A stretch of 64,000 nucleotides of DNA, taken from positions 78,117,912 to 78,181,911 of the forward strand of contig NC_092793.1 in NCBI RefSeq assembly GCF_918797505.1, in the 5' to 3' direction. Made by a program: the position numbers and the translations under genes. The notes beneath the pieces were generated by a model, which ran no database searches, was not told the origin of the DNA, and worked only from the letters and a program-made list of their open reading frames with translations. Shown here one piece after another: positions 33,238 through 46,900 of this stretch; position 1 is the stretch's first letter; each line of letters opens with the position of its first letter. The DNA comes from Bemisia tabaci. Its lineage: Eukaryota; Arthropoda; Insecta; Hemiptera; Aleyrodidae.

Positions 33238-33378
33238 TCATTTTTTTAAGCTAGAGAGTTGTTCTTGGTCTTGTTTTATTAGTAATTACGTCTACTTTAA
33301 ACACACATAGACTGCAAATCGATAGCTGCTTTCGTTTGCTCAAAATCCGGAAGTGCGCTAAACTTTTTGAACACCCTA

Positions 33379-36300
33379 TGTAAATCTCAAAGAAAAGAGA
33401 AATTATAATAATAAAGTTTGAGAGTACGTAGGTGTGGTTTTTATTTATTTGCACACAGTTCCTTCCTGCATGAATAAATCCATTGGTAAAGTACTCCCCC
33501 AAAATTTTCCTTCCTGACACCCTCCTCTATTCAGTAGATAGGAGGGATTTTTGTATTGGTGGCATGGCTTTGTACAGAAGCCTTTTTTAAGACCAAGTTT
33601 GGAATGTTCCTGTGGTATTGATTTTTTTCATTGTCATGTTAAACAACAAGTTGATAATGTTCACTGTTTCTTTATTTGTCCTTCCAAGACAAAAGGTCCC
33701 AGTGGGACTTTTTTATCACACTGTTTGAATTAGCGACGTTCATGCGGGTTCTCAATAGAGCTAATTATAGAGTATTAGTTACGTACATAATTTATAGGCG
33801 GTCCTGTCTTCGCCGCAATGGATAGAAACCGAGTTTAAATGCATTTAAATTTTGCTGCTTTAGTGCATATTGTTTTGACGTGGTAGGCACAGTTACACTA
33901 AAGCATACTTGCAAGGAACGTGTCTATGTTAAATGCATTGAAATACTTCTTCTCATGAGTGAAGAAAAGAGGAAGGAGAATCCATTTGGCCATTAGTTGA
34001 GCTTCAGTTGGATTGAAAAAAAAAGCTCTGGTTCAATAATGAAGTGATGTATTTACAAAAAAAGGGGAAAAATGTTCAACTATGACATTTCCTCTTTTCA
34101 TCAATAAATTTATAAAAACATTCATAATACAAATAAGAATATATAACTTGTTTCTAATGACACATTTCATAATTACAGGAAATATACAAAACAATTCTTT
34201 TTTAGTATCAATTACGCCTAAGTTATTGAACTATAAATATTAAAAAAATTAAAACACGCTTACAATGCAATATTTACCTCAGTGTTAGGTGAGAAGGATT
34301 TAACATGATTCTCTCGGACATTGCACAAACAGTGAAAACACTATAACAAGACTTTGTACCTTGATTGATTCAATCCCCAGAAATCAATCAAAAATTTCAA
34401 TCGAAAGATTATTTAAATATTTATCTCTAACCTGTCATTCTTGCCAGCTAAACAAAATGACGTTGAATGATAAGGAATAAAAAAAACTCCATCATTTACG
34501 ATGGAATATTCGAAGGAAAATTGTACTTTTTGCATTATGGAACCACTATTTCTAGCTCATTTTTTAAACGACATACATTCCATTATGTTACCCATGCAGA
34601 TAGGTGCTTATACGGATGAGCTGGAAACAAGTAGTAGTTCCTCACTGCAAAATGAAGTCAAATTCATGTGCTTCAATATTTATCCACTATTTAAAGTCAT
34701 TAGGACAACAACCGTGTAATTTCATTTGTTTGTCTGTTGCATTCTGCATACATGTCTCTAATGCTGGTGATTTTTTCCCCAGGCGCCTGCACAGAAGCTG
34801 GTTGTTTTGGCAACAATACTTTCCCTCAATCCTTATATGTTCACTCTTTCGATACATAAGTTAAAAATTAGAACAAAAATGTTCGCTACTTGAAATAATC
34901 AATCTCTATACTAATGCACTTAGGGCAGAGCCTAGTGTGGAATTTTGTTATTTCAAGAATGAAGTACCTGTCTTTCTCTAATATGGGGCATGAGTGCGCT
35001 AAGAACCTTTGCTTCGTGGATAGATCAGGAGGGCAGCATTATTCATATGAGTAATCCCTGTAGCAAACAACTGGGAAAGCTAGAGGCAAAGTCTTCTGTA
35101 GTGAAAAAAAATTTAAGAGAAATCAGGGCATCATGAATACATTGACATTTAACTCATTATGACTTTCAACAGGTGGAACAGTTGACATGCCATTTCATTA
35201 CAAAAACTAGAGGGTACTCTTCAAGAAGCCAACTTGATTCTCTTGTGTTGGCGATGACAGTCCCTGATGCAGATAAAAGCTATTAAGAATGTATCCATGC
35301 ACTTGGCTTTGTTATGTTGAACACTACCTGACTAATTTCTAACTTAATCTTGATTTTAAGCTTTACATTGAAGTACATACAAACTACAGTTTGAATACAG
35401 AAGCTAAAAACAGATTTGGAATTGAAACGGAATTGATAAATTCAAAACGCTACCAAGGAGTTCAAAAATGCCTCAGTTTTCAAAAATATGCTACGACATG
35501 ACATAATTGTTCAACTTGATAATCAAGAGCTAAAAGAAATCATGCTGGTTGCCAGAATAAAACGATTTTATGGAAAATTTTGAGGTGATGAACCAAAATA
35601 CTCAAACGCCAAAAGTCAACAAAACATCACGATGGCTCGATTCCTTCTAAGGCTTAATGCTCTGTTTTGACGAAGATGCAGAACCTGTCACGCCCACTTT
35701 TGTCAAATTGTCCAGAAACTGATTAATCAAATATAAAAAGGTTGTGCAAATCTTCAAAAGAGCACTGACATAAGAGGAATTAGCAAAGGTAAACTACTCC
35801 ATCTACAGGTGTTTTAAACTTGCCATCAATATGCCTTCTTTGATCCTTTCATTTGCCTTTCCATAAAAAACTACACAAACTTAAATTTCTGTCAGTCAAG
35901 AAACACATTTATTCACAGGAAAGATGTTGGAAGTGTTGGTTACAATTCACAAAAAAAATATGATAATAAAATAACAATTGTCATAACAAATAATAATACT
36001 GATTCACAAAAACATGAGCAGCACCAGACTGTTGAGAGAAATCACCAGACTGGCCTCATAAGGAAATACCAGTTGATTTCAAACTAAAATTACGTAAAAC
36101 AGTTACAAAAAAGATAGTTTGATCCACTTTCCAATCCTCTTTCATTTTTCGCCTCTTCTGTTTCCAAGAGGACTTAATTCAAAGGAGCAAAATAATTGTC
36201 ACGCACATACAATCGTGCACAATGTGTTTACTACCGATAATTGTCAGTAAAATCAAATTTTTAACTAAACAATCCATGAACGTCTTTTTTTAGGACTTTA

Positions 36301-38582
36301 AAGTTATCTTTACCACATTAATTCAAGAATGGTAATAGTAGGTAAATAGTAGGTGGTAATAGTAGGCCCTGATTTCTAAAAATAAAAAAAATTTAATGAT
36401 GTATTACACTGTTTTTAACGAGTCCGAAAAGGCTGACCCTCTTGAATCTGTCAATCATACATAGCTAAAACGGCACATAGAATTCTGGTTGTTTGCTTCA
36501 AACGTTTATTAGTAACTGACTATGGAACGGCATCCTTCGATAAGTGGAAGCTCAAGCTCTACACTGGACTCCGGATTATTTGGATTCATGGGGACCAAGC
36601 CGACCCGGATTATAAAAAAATCTAGATACTCCACAGAGAAAATAATTAATTCTCAATTACATACGAAAATTAATGAATTAGAGCTTATAACGTGTTTGAA
36701 AGGATTATTGTATCTTAATAAAATGTATTCCTCTACATTGGTTGTGAACACACAACACCACCACGACCACTTGTTCGGTCGATTTGCATAAACCAGAGTT
36801 CGTATCAAACAATCGGATGTCTATTGTATTATGCTTATCATGCCTTCTTTCCAATTTAAGATCTTTTTTTTAAACGGCTTTATTTCAGGGCACCACAGTT
36901 GCTTAGAATGAAAAATCATTTGTACCATGACTTGCGGCAATTAAAAGTTTCTATTTGTTAACATTAGCTCAAACAGAATTGATGCGCATGGCTAATGCTT
37001 TAAAAGAGAGAGATTTTATCTGAACATCGTTAACCTCACTTATTTTTATATAACTTTAAAAACGATTTCATCAATAATTGCACACTTAATAGCCAACGGA
37101 ATACATGTGAAGCGAAAAAGCATTGAAATTTCCTCTTTTGTCAAAGTACATAGAAAAAATAAAGTACGTATATCAAATTGCTTGAATTTTCATCATCCAA
37201 CTTCCATGATAATTTCTTGCTTCTTTCTTTCATAAATTACTGAAAAACTTGATAGAGATTATTTCATGTATTATAAGGCAACAAGGCAAATTGAACCTTA
37301 TATGATTTTTTTTGCTTTGTTGTCTCCAAAATTACATTAAAACTTTGTTTCTTTTGCTTTTGGAACCGTTGCATCACAAATAAGACAGAAAAAAGAATTC
37401 ACTATAATTTTTAAAAACAAATTTACTTATTAGCTGGTAGTTTAGATTTACTAAAGGCAGAGATATGTAAGCCAAGTTTCTCCTGCGTTTCTTCATTTCA
37501 TCGCCCTCATGACATATGGACATAACTACTTTTTGCGATGAGCCCTGTGGTCCATAGAACTCAATGATTGCCCGGGCTCATCTCAGTGTGTACATGCACC
37601 TTTTAGTCAACCGAACGCCAATTTATTACACTTCATAGTGATTCATCGCAGTAGTTTGGCTTCTTGATCAAACTATATCCTATCTTCTAAGCTTTGTGGG
37701 TTGGAGAGCTAGAATTTTTACGGGATAAACAAACCGGTTTTGATACAAGGTATCTCAATAAGAAGTGGTTGATATTCAAACATACCCTAGTAAATTTTTA
37801 GCTAAGATTTGCAATAAATTTGCAGATATTACCATGGGCAAAAAGTTCACAAATCAATGAAGTGGTGATAAACGATAAAATAAAAAAAAATAAAATAACA
37901 TTTATGCTGAAACAATCGTGGAGCAAGAAATAGGAAAGTTCTTGCTTGTACATAGAATGCACTAGAAGTTACATACAAAACTCAGCATGGATATTTGATC
38001 GAATAATTTAAAAATAGGACTTGAATATTAAAATATGCACAGGGGTAGGTACTAATAAAAGTAGAAATTCGATAGAATAAAATGTTTTGTATAACAATGA
38101 TTAGCCCTATTTTGAGCTTCACTACCTACTGGGTTAGTGAGAACACAGATCTTTTACAATGGGTAGCAGCCATACATTTCATAACGATCAGATCAGTCAG
38201 TAAAATGACAGGGTAATCTTCGTCACTTGCAACAGTCAAAATAGTAAAATTTAATTATTTGCAACAGGTAAATTTCAGATACAGTTTTTACTCTTTTTGT
38301 CTAGCGGCAGTCTTGATACAGTGACCGGGTCTTGTGTTCAGGCACCATCTTTTATCTACGGTATCATGCAAATCTTTCTATAATGGTAATAAAACTTAAT
38401 GTGATATCTAAAAATCTAGAGGGGAAACCTCAATTAAGAGCTATTGAGCCTTTTACTAACAACAGCTAGGGAACATTGTCCCAAAAAAATAATCAACAAA
38501 ATTTTCAGCACGATTGTGCACGAATTAATTTAGGTGGGTACCGATTCTTCATTTCAAGATGAGATTCATGGGCTTGTTAAAG
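33379..38582. other. Between the composite and the dlg1 stop codon: probable dlg1 3' UTR and intergenic DNA
   Basis: About 5.2 kb of AT-rich sequence without a recognisable gene. On the minus strand, possible polyadenylation signals (AATAAA, seen as TTTATT) occur at several places, for example near 36505 and 35906, so the 3' UTR end cannot be fixed. A plus-strand open frame of 89 codons at 36522-36791 (starting MERHPSISGSSSSTL) has no known domain and is probably chance. Confidence 0.45.
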
Positions 38583-40997
38583 TTACAGCGCTTCTTTGGA
38601 GGGCACCCATATTGTTGGGCCACTATGTTCATTGATGACCTCTTTTATCTTGCCGTAGATTTCCTCAGGTGTGTCCCCTTGAACGATTGCTGAAAATAAT
38701 TTAATAACATTTGTTATTTTAAATAGTATTCATTATGCCTTGATGTAATGTCTTGATGAAGGTCTACAATACCTTCATCTTAGAGTTTAAAAACTACCAG
38801 GATAGTGTGAAAGCAAGATCTAATGTGCTTTCATGCTTGAATTGGAATTGGCAAAAATCAAATTCTTGTTCAGCGAGGCACTTCTCTGATCTAAAAATTA
38901 ACGCTCTTTCGCTACGCACTACCTAAGGGTACTAATTTAGTTTCCTTAAAAAGATAACTCTAAACACGCTTAACAATCCAAGTTTTCAGAAAAACGAGGA
39001 ATGCAATGCCATACAGCATGCACTCAGTCTTTTAAGCCCAATAAAATTTGGACCCTACAGAAAAATATCTCTTCATTAACAAAACTACAATTGCAAGTGC
39101 ATTAGCATATTGTAAAACTGAAACTGGGGTACTGCGATGCTGCTGGGATTGTACAATTACTTTTACACATTAATGAATATGAACTGCTTTCAAAACTTTG
39201 AAAGTGCATACCTAAACGTCTGCTTCTAGGGTTACAATGATTTTTTATCGGCTTATTTTATATTTTAGCAAAATCACTTGACGGTTATGTGCAAAGCATT
39301 TCTAAGGGCTAATCATAAAAGTTTATCAAATTTCCATAAAATGTTCAGAATGTTCACATAGTACTTTAAAACCTTAAAAAACGATTGAAATTTCGTGTAG
39401 GCCTAATTTTGGTTGTCTAAATTTAGTTTGCACACCTGAGAAATGACAGAAAAAGATGAAAAAATGTGTTCGTTATAATGATGCGTACATTGAGAAGCAG
39501 GCTCAAATCAACTTCGTACTTTTTGGTGAGGAATAAATTCTTGTTAGAACCTGTGGGCGGCAACTTTGCTCCCTCCATTTAAACCCTCATAACTACGTAA
39601 ATTTTTGAGCAAACAAGATGATTTAGTCTCAATAAGCCTGTTGCTAACTTCAGCTAGAGCAAAAAGAAGAAATGTTTTTTAAAGAAAATTGCTCTAGAAT
39701 CACGATGAATGCACCAGGAAAGTCTGAAATACACTTCTAAATGCACAATCTGTGTAAAAAATATGCGTTTTTTTAAAGCTTCCCACTTGAAAAATGATAC
39801 TGCAGCACAGTTGAACGTTTTGTAAGAGGTGTCGTTCCATCCAACCCTTGCGCACCGGAATGCTACACAATAATTAACACGGCTAACACTTTCAAATCAG
39901 GAGGAAGCACCATGATCTTTCTCAGGGAAAGAAAAATGTAAATGTAAACATGCCAGTTGATATAATCCTGTCTCGCTGCGTGTATTTAGGCATGTTGGCG
40001 TTTTAGTGTCGTTACTGTGTGGCTTCCTGGTGTGCACGGGTTGGATGGAACGACACCTCTTACAAAATGTTCACCAGTGCTGCAGTATAGTTTTTGAAGT
40101 GGAAAGCTTAGAAAACCTCATATTTTTTACACAGATTTTGCACTTAGAGGAGTATTTCAGACTTTCCCGATGTGTTCATAGTGATTTTAGAGCAATTTTC
40201 TATAGCAAACAACTCTTCTTTTCGCTCTAGCTGAAGTTTGGCCCATAGACCAAGAATGATGAAAGGTTTTAAATGAGATCAAAATTAGCTCAATAAAAGA
40301 AAAAAAAAAAAAAAACAGCATTAGCCCTGAAAGTTTCGGAATGCCCTATGTGAAGTGTAATATTATTATTTGCCAGATACCTGTGAAATACGGCTTAAAT
40401 TCAGATTCGATTTTAGCGGCTCTGTTGAACGTTTTGGTCGCCTGGTCCTCTGTTATCCTCTTGTTCATTTCCCTGAAAATTGATTCAAGAGATATTACAA
40501 AAATGAGACCAAAGATAAAATAAAAAATAAAAATAAGATCAAATAAACTACCATGAAAGTTCTTCTTAGGTAATAAAGTTGATGCACAGTCAGGGAGGAT
40601 GGAAAAATTATTTTTCACCCAATAAAAGAGCTCAACAAGACCACATCTTTTGCCAAGTACAGTTCAAATCAGTTTCATATCAGTTTGTATCAAATCAGTT
40701 GCTCATAGAGAATGCAAAATAAAAGAAAGGGTATGATGAGAGTGAAAGAAGCTGATTGAAGGACCCTAATCCTGTAGCTCTCTTTGCAGGTTTTTTCTTA
40801 AAATCAAGGAATATCTTCATTAAATTTTCCTTTCTTTTTACAGGAGGATAAGGTAAACATTGAGAAGGTATTTCACTAAATACTTACATAATAGATTCTA
40901 TTGACTTAGGTTTGATGAATACAGCGATTGGGTGAAGTTGGGCAACCATTAGTCGTTTGATCGCATTACCACTAACATCTAATATGCAATGCTTGCC
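38583..40997 (-). CDS. dlg1: dlg1 exons 40888-40997, 40381-40472, 38583-38689: second half of the GK-like domain and C-terminus
   Basis: The exons encode [60 protein letters not shown] and [20 protein letters not shown], ending [14 protein letters not shown] with TAA at 38583-38585. The C-terminus is complete. The intron 38690-40380 carries the fold-back element 39646-40236. Confidence 0.93.
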
Positions 40998-43900
40998 CTG
41001 AAATAATTGGAACGAATTATACGATTAGCTGAAAAAATACATGATGGTCAAAATACTTTCACAGATAGATGAAAAACATGTTGCAAAAACGGAAAACTCT
41101 TTCTTGACACGGTCAGCAATTGCTATTACGTACTGAATTTTTCTTTAAAATAATTGACAATGGCTATTCAGCATTCACATTACAGACATCGCTGATGAAG
41201 GAGAGTTAAATGAAAAGTAAGAGTGTACCTTTTTTGTCACTTCAAAATCTTTACGAGGGGTAAAAAAAAATGAAGTTTTTGGCCAAAAATTGATTTGTTT
41301 ATTGAGGTCCTCGAGAAATAAATGGACTTGTGAGTTTTTTTCTCATGAAAATCATGCAGTTAGTATTTCATTTTTGAGAAAAAAATAGTAATATTGTTGC
41401 TGACTAAAATCCAATTACACCGTTAGAGAGGTCTCTTTTTCAAAATTTCAACAGTCTATTGATTTTTTTAATTTGAAGCAGCCGATTGTATACAAGTTGA
41501 ATTTTATTGCAATCACATCAAGAAATTTCCCACCAACTCGGATGATTAGTTCCCCTGAATTTGTCTCTGCTATTTTTAAGCTCAAAATAACATGTAAATC
41601 ATTAGAAAGGTCACATCCTCAGCTTTCTATCGATATATTATGTTTTGAATTGTGAGCAACTAGAAACCGGATATTAAGTATTTTTCGATGCCAGGTCAAA
41701 AATAGAAAAAATGTAGGTGGCTCCTGCTAAATTCAATTCTTTGCTGCCAAAGTGCACTAAATTCCAGTTTGTTTGGGTCCTTCCTAGTATTCTCTTGAAA
41801 AAAAAAAAAAAAAAAAAACCATGGTGCCTCACTTGAACGAAGTCTCTTCATCATTGCAGTCAAGTCAGTTTTTCTATGTTCAAAACATTTTTTAATAACT
41901 TTAACATTGATTTCTATTTTTTAAAAAGTTGAAAATCTTAAATCTGATGGGTACAGAAGAAGTTTAGAATGACTGGTTAGGAGATGATATGGTGGATGTT
42001 TTGCAGCCATCTAAAAAACGAGACAATCTTCTAGGAAACACACTTTTAAGCCTCTAGAAAACTTTATTTTTAAAAATTCGACTGTCAAAAAAACTAGTGG
42101 GCGATGGAAAAAAAATATGGCCGTGTTTGGTTTTAGGCCAAGTTTCTTGAGAGGAGACCCAGTGACATCGAATGTTACCAAATTTCTTTGAATCATACAT
42201 TTTTTCACAGAAGAATGGTTGTACTTATTCTCTTGAAAATCTCAGAAAATTGCCTCTGTGGCTTACAGAAGACGTATTTCGTTTGCAAGCGACACTTGCA
42301 ACAATGTCATTTGGTTTGAGGTTGTTTTGTGTAATAGGGGCAGGACTTACTTTCACTCACAAAATTTTAAGGCCCTCAAAGCAACATTGCTTGGAAAATT
42401 GCAACATTCTCAGAAGTAAGTTCTTTTTGTGTCATTTTCTAAAGCAGCGCTAGAGAATACGGTTTCCAGTCGCAATCTTGAGTGCTTGATCTCCCATCTT
42501 GTTGTTTTCTCATTGGTTGTTAAGAATTGAGAAAAAAAACAGGATACATTTTGTTGTTTTGAACAAAACACATTTATTATATTCCTAAAGTTTTCAAGAG
42601 AATTGGTACAGCTGGTCACTTGTAAGAAACCAAATTGTTCGATATAATTTGGCAACAGCTGATGCCACTAGGTTCTCTTTCAAGAAACACCTTACCTTTG
42701 AAGGATTTGATCCTACTTTGCCCTGGACCTCAAAGAAAATCATAACCAAGCCACCGATGACTCATGGATTGTCAGATTATATAAAATTGATTTTGGTGGG
42801 TTGCAAGAGAAAAAATTAATTTACAAAAAGATAACAGATGGGTACATACCTGTTCTGCGACCTCTCTGACAGAGGCTACTGAGGTGCCATAAAGATTATT
42901 ATTATACTGCCCTGCTTCAATAAATAGGTGATTTTGTATGTCTCGCTCCATTTCTTCCCGCGAGTGAACGAAGTGGTAATCCCTGCCTTCCGTTTCGTAA
43001 TCCCTCTTTTCCCTTGTTGTGTCTGTAACATATCATGCAATTATGAAAAACAATTTCAGGGGATACCATTCATTTTAAATGACAGGTGAAAACATAAAAA
43101 TAAAAAAGTCAAAGCTGTATTAGATACTTCTGAGGACTCAGATAAAATCTGTTTCATGCTAAAGTTATTGCTTAACCACCTCTGGCAAGTGCAAAAGTGA
43201 ATAGAAGCTTGTACCCTTTAAAATAAGCTGACACATGTTTCAGTGTTTTTTGAAATTCAAAAGCGTACTCAGGATATTCAAACTGGCTCATTTCTTCTGG
43301 AACATCCTGCACATTGTGCTGTGAGGGAAAATATAGTAATTTTTGCTACCTAAAATAGAAAATACATAAATAAAGAAGAAAAAATTATCAAAAATGATTA
43401 TTCCTTTTTGTAAAAAACTGGGGAAATTTTAAGAAGGCTCATAAAATACAATGTGATTTGGAAGTAAGAAATTATTACTTATGGGAGAAAGATCATTTTC
43501 TCCTCCGATTGTGGCCTTGTACTCGGAACACCACAGTTCAGTTCTTTTACACTCAGCTCTTAGTCTTGCTTTTTTTTTCAAAAAAATCTTTTTGATGGAG
43601 CCTCGGTAGAAAGTTTTTTTTTTTTTTAAACCTTCTACATCTCTCAATAAGAACAATTTAACTGAGAGGATTTTCAAGAGGTCTGCAGAGTATAAAAAAT
43701 ACAGTAAGGTTACGACAGAAATGAAAAATTAAATGATACTTACGTGGAACACAGGAGCCGAATTTGTCTGGATATTCATTGATCAAATCGTCATTGATTC
43801 TATCCTTCAGGGGTCCCAGGATGACCACAGGCCGCGCGTAGCTGATTTGCACTTGGGTGACAGGCTCGTAAGATAATATGGCTTCTTCAGTGCCTTTACA

Positions 43901-46900
43901 ATATACAGTTTTTTCATTTAAAACAGTGATTTAATAAAAGGGTAAAAGGAATGGGGCGAGAAAGAATTGAGCAGCGCTGAGCGAACAAACTTTCAACAAA
44001 ATTTTGAGAAAGCAAATAAGTCAACACATACTTTGAAATGAGAAATTGCCATTCAAAATCACTTTGATGAATGTTGTTTGAATATGGTACCGCAAAAAAA
44101 TCAAACATGGAAAAAGAGAGGAAATTCTGAAGAGAAAGATAGTTTCAGACCTACCAGTGCTTAGAGAGACATGGGACAGCTACTCGAGGTATATTTAGGT
44201 TCATGCCTTTTTTTTGCTACTGTAGGTACAAACTGAAATCACCCAAATCCCTAGTCAAATCATTTTTTGTGTTGTAAGGTAAGTATATTATGGTGTTTAG
44301 GTAAGTAATACATTTCAAGGGTTTAAGGAATGGATAAAATCTTTTATGATAGTAGTAAATATTATGAATATTTTTCCTACTTTTTTCCACTCTTCAAATT
44401 AGCCTCAAGGCCACTGAATTCACAGCGGTGGTTTTTATTATTGTCTTCAAGTTTTGCCTGCATGTCAATATTAAGTAAGATATTTTGACCTTGCTCGCAA
44501 CAGAGCAGTTCCTAGTTTCTGTTTTTCCTCGTATATTTGCATATTTCTGTCAAGATCAAGACTCAGCAGAAAATGGTTTAACATAAATTTAAACTCCCAC
44601 CAAGTATTTATTTCAAAAGCAAGTCACTGTCAGGTACTTCAATTGCAAGATCAACTTGCAACTGAGGCATAGAGGAGGTGACGCATTCTGACAAAAAATT
44701 CTTCTCAGGAAGGAACGTAAAAATATGGAAAAACTGAGGGGTGTGCAGAATGAACTATGACTGTTTTGCATACACAATGAAAACATTGAGGGGATCATAG
44801 CATAACTTCAGCATTCAGAACTGGGTGATATTTAGACGTATTCTGAACAACACAAACAATGGACAGGTGACTTCTCATGAGTGAGAGTCTGTATTAGTAA
44901 AATGTAATTGAGGGTAAGGTGTTTAAAAAATATGCTGATATGAAGACTAAAATTCATTGAGTTCAACTTCCATTTGCCTCTCCGAAAAAAAAAAAGTGTA
45001 GCACTTGTAGGAACACAGCATAAACGAAGGTATTCTATCAAATAATTGATAAGTACTTGTCAATCTACTTCCGACATTATGATTCTGAGTCCTGATCAAA
45101 AGGCATGAATATTTGTGCTATTTTTAAACCAAAAAAAATGTTATTTATGCATTCGCCATGAATTGATTTTTATCTATAACATGTTTTTCAAGCTAAAAAT
45201 GCATGTAAAAAAACTATCTGCGGACACAGGTCAACATCATCAAATTACGCTGAAGCTTGGTACTGGGACCTTTTTTGGTCGAAAGGGGAAAATATAAGAG
45301 GTTAGGCCAAAAAAGTCTTGTTACAACACTTTCTCATGTTTGATTGGGTCACTGTATTATTTTTGTAAGTGTATACACAGAACATAATTTAGTTTTCACT
45401 GGCTCGAGGGATACTCAACAAAATCTAGTTTAATTAGGCAACCTTTTCCAACAAATTTTACTGCTAGATCACCTATGAGATGTATTCGCTCACAACTTTA
45501 ACTAAAATGAGAATTTTACCTTATTGCTCTCTAATCACCGGTGTTTAAAATTCATCTAAATAATTAAACCTTAAATGAAACCTCCTTTTTTACTGTGTGA
45601 AAAGGACAACTAAGGTATGTTCGGGCATATTGTTCATTCAGAGTAACGCAAGTGTAAACAAATGTTAGATTAGAGCAAGTCTCATGAGGATCATATACAA
45701 AGCGAGATATCACACCCAAGGGTAAACAGGTGCAAGATAATTGGACGAGGACAAACTTTAGGATCAACTAGATTTACTCTAGGGAACCATCACTACTAAC
45801 TTTTTGCTGACTAAAGTTTACACTTGATTATTTACTGTCAGTTAGGTGACACAATACGACAAATATTCCTACTCTCTCTTTCCTGACGTTCACTTAGCAT
45901 GGTAAATGGCACATTTCTGAGATGAATCTTTCTCCTGAGAGTAAATCAAGAAAGTTTAAACTTTAGATCAGAGCACTCCTACAGACTAACGCACATACTA
46001 TACAAATTAAAATGTTGGTAACATGCAAAAGAGGCTATTTGCACACTGCAACCTGGGGTTCTACCTAATTTCCGGATGCGTTTTAATTGCAAATTTTTTA
46101 TTCAGTTATTGATGAAAATTACAGTTCATCTAGGAGAATGATGAGGTATCATCGCTTTGTACATGAATAAAGGAGTACACACAAGCACCTGCACACACAC
46201 ACACACCCTCACACTGAAAAAATTACGATTTTCTTGATGACTAAAATAGCTTTTCGGAAGAATTAGGCCGAAAAAAGGAAAAGGAAGTCTAGAGAAATAG
46301 ATGAAGTGAGATATTTTGGTACACATGGGCAATGCAACTTGATTATTTTGTAAGTTGGAGCTTGAAAGGAAAGAAAACAACGAATCAGTCTTTTCAGTTA
46401 ATTTGATAGAACAGATGGGATTGCTATTATCTTACTGCAATGGGACGGGTGATCTATCATCTTAACTCCTGTACTTCCTTGCGATGCTAAAATGAAGACA
46501 GCAGATCTTCTGTTGCGTTCTAAAAGTGCGTAAACTTAACTGGTATGGTATCTATAATTGCAAATGTAATAAAATGATCTGGCTAACCTAATAAATCAGA
46601 GTTTAAAAATAAACATATAGAATGAGGTAGACAAGCTACAATCCTATTCTCAGTTAAAGAAAAAATTGAGTGCAACAGGAAAGGCATGTAAAATTTAACG
46701 TTTTCATATTGTGTAATCTTTTCCGCAAAGTGTTTCAAACAGACTCCAACTGATTTTTTTGATTAAGCCTTTTGCAGATTTTTACCTCAGGCTTGTTGGT
46801 CTTTTCCAGCTATAAAATGCACTAACATATTTAAAAATAACAAAACGTATTAGTTTGAACACTTCAGAGAATACGGCCGTAACAGAATAAGAAAATGAAA

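Larger units (their letters stand above)
23682..33378. mobile_element. 9.7-kb composite bounded by about 135-bp inverted repeats
   Basis: The left end (23682-23816) begins TAGGGTGTTCAAAAAGTTT, and the right end (33244-33378) is its reverse complement at roughly 85% identity by eye, sharing GGATTTTGAGC, ATCGATTTGC and AAAACAAGACCAAGAACAAC. Inside are three direct copies of an about 480-bp unit, two blocks of about 340-bp satellite-like units, a hAT-type right end, an M1 MITE and three large palindromes. No transposase or other intact gene is present. It may be one huge non-autonomous element or two solo elements with debris between them. No clear target duplication was found. Confidence 0.6.
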
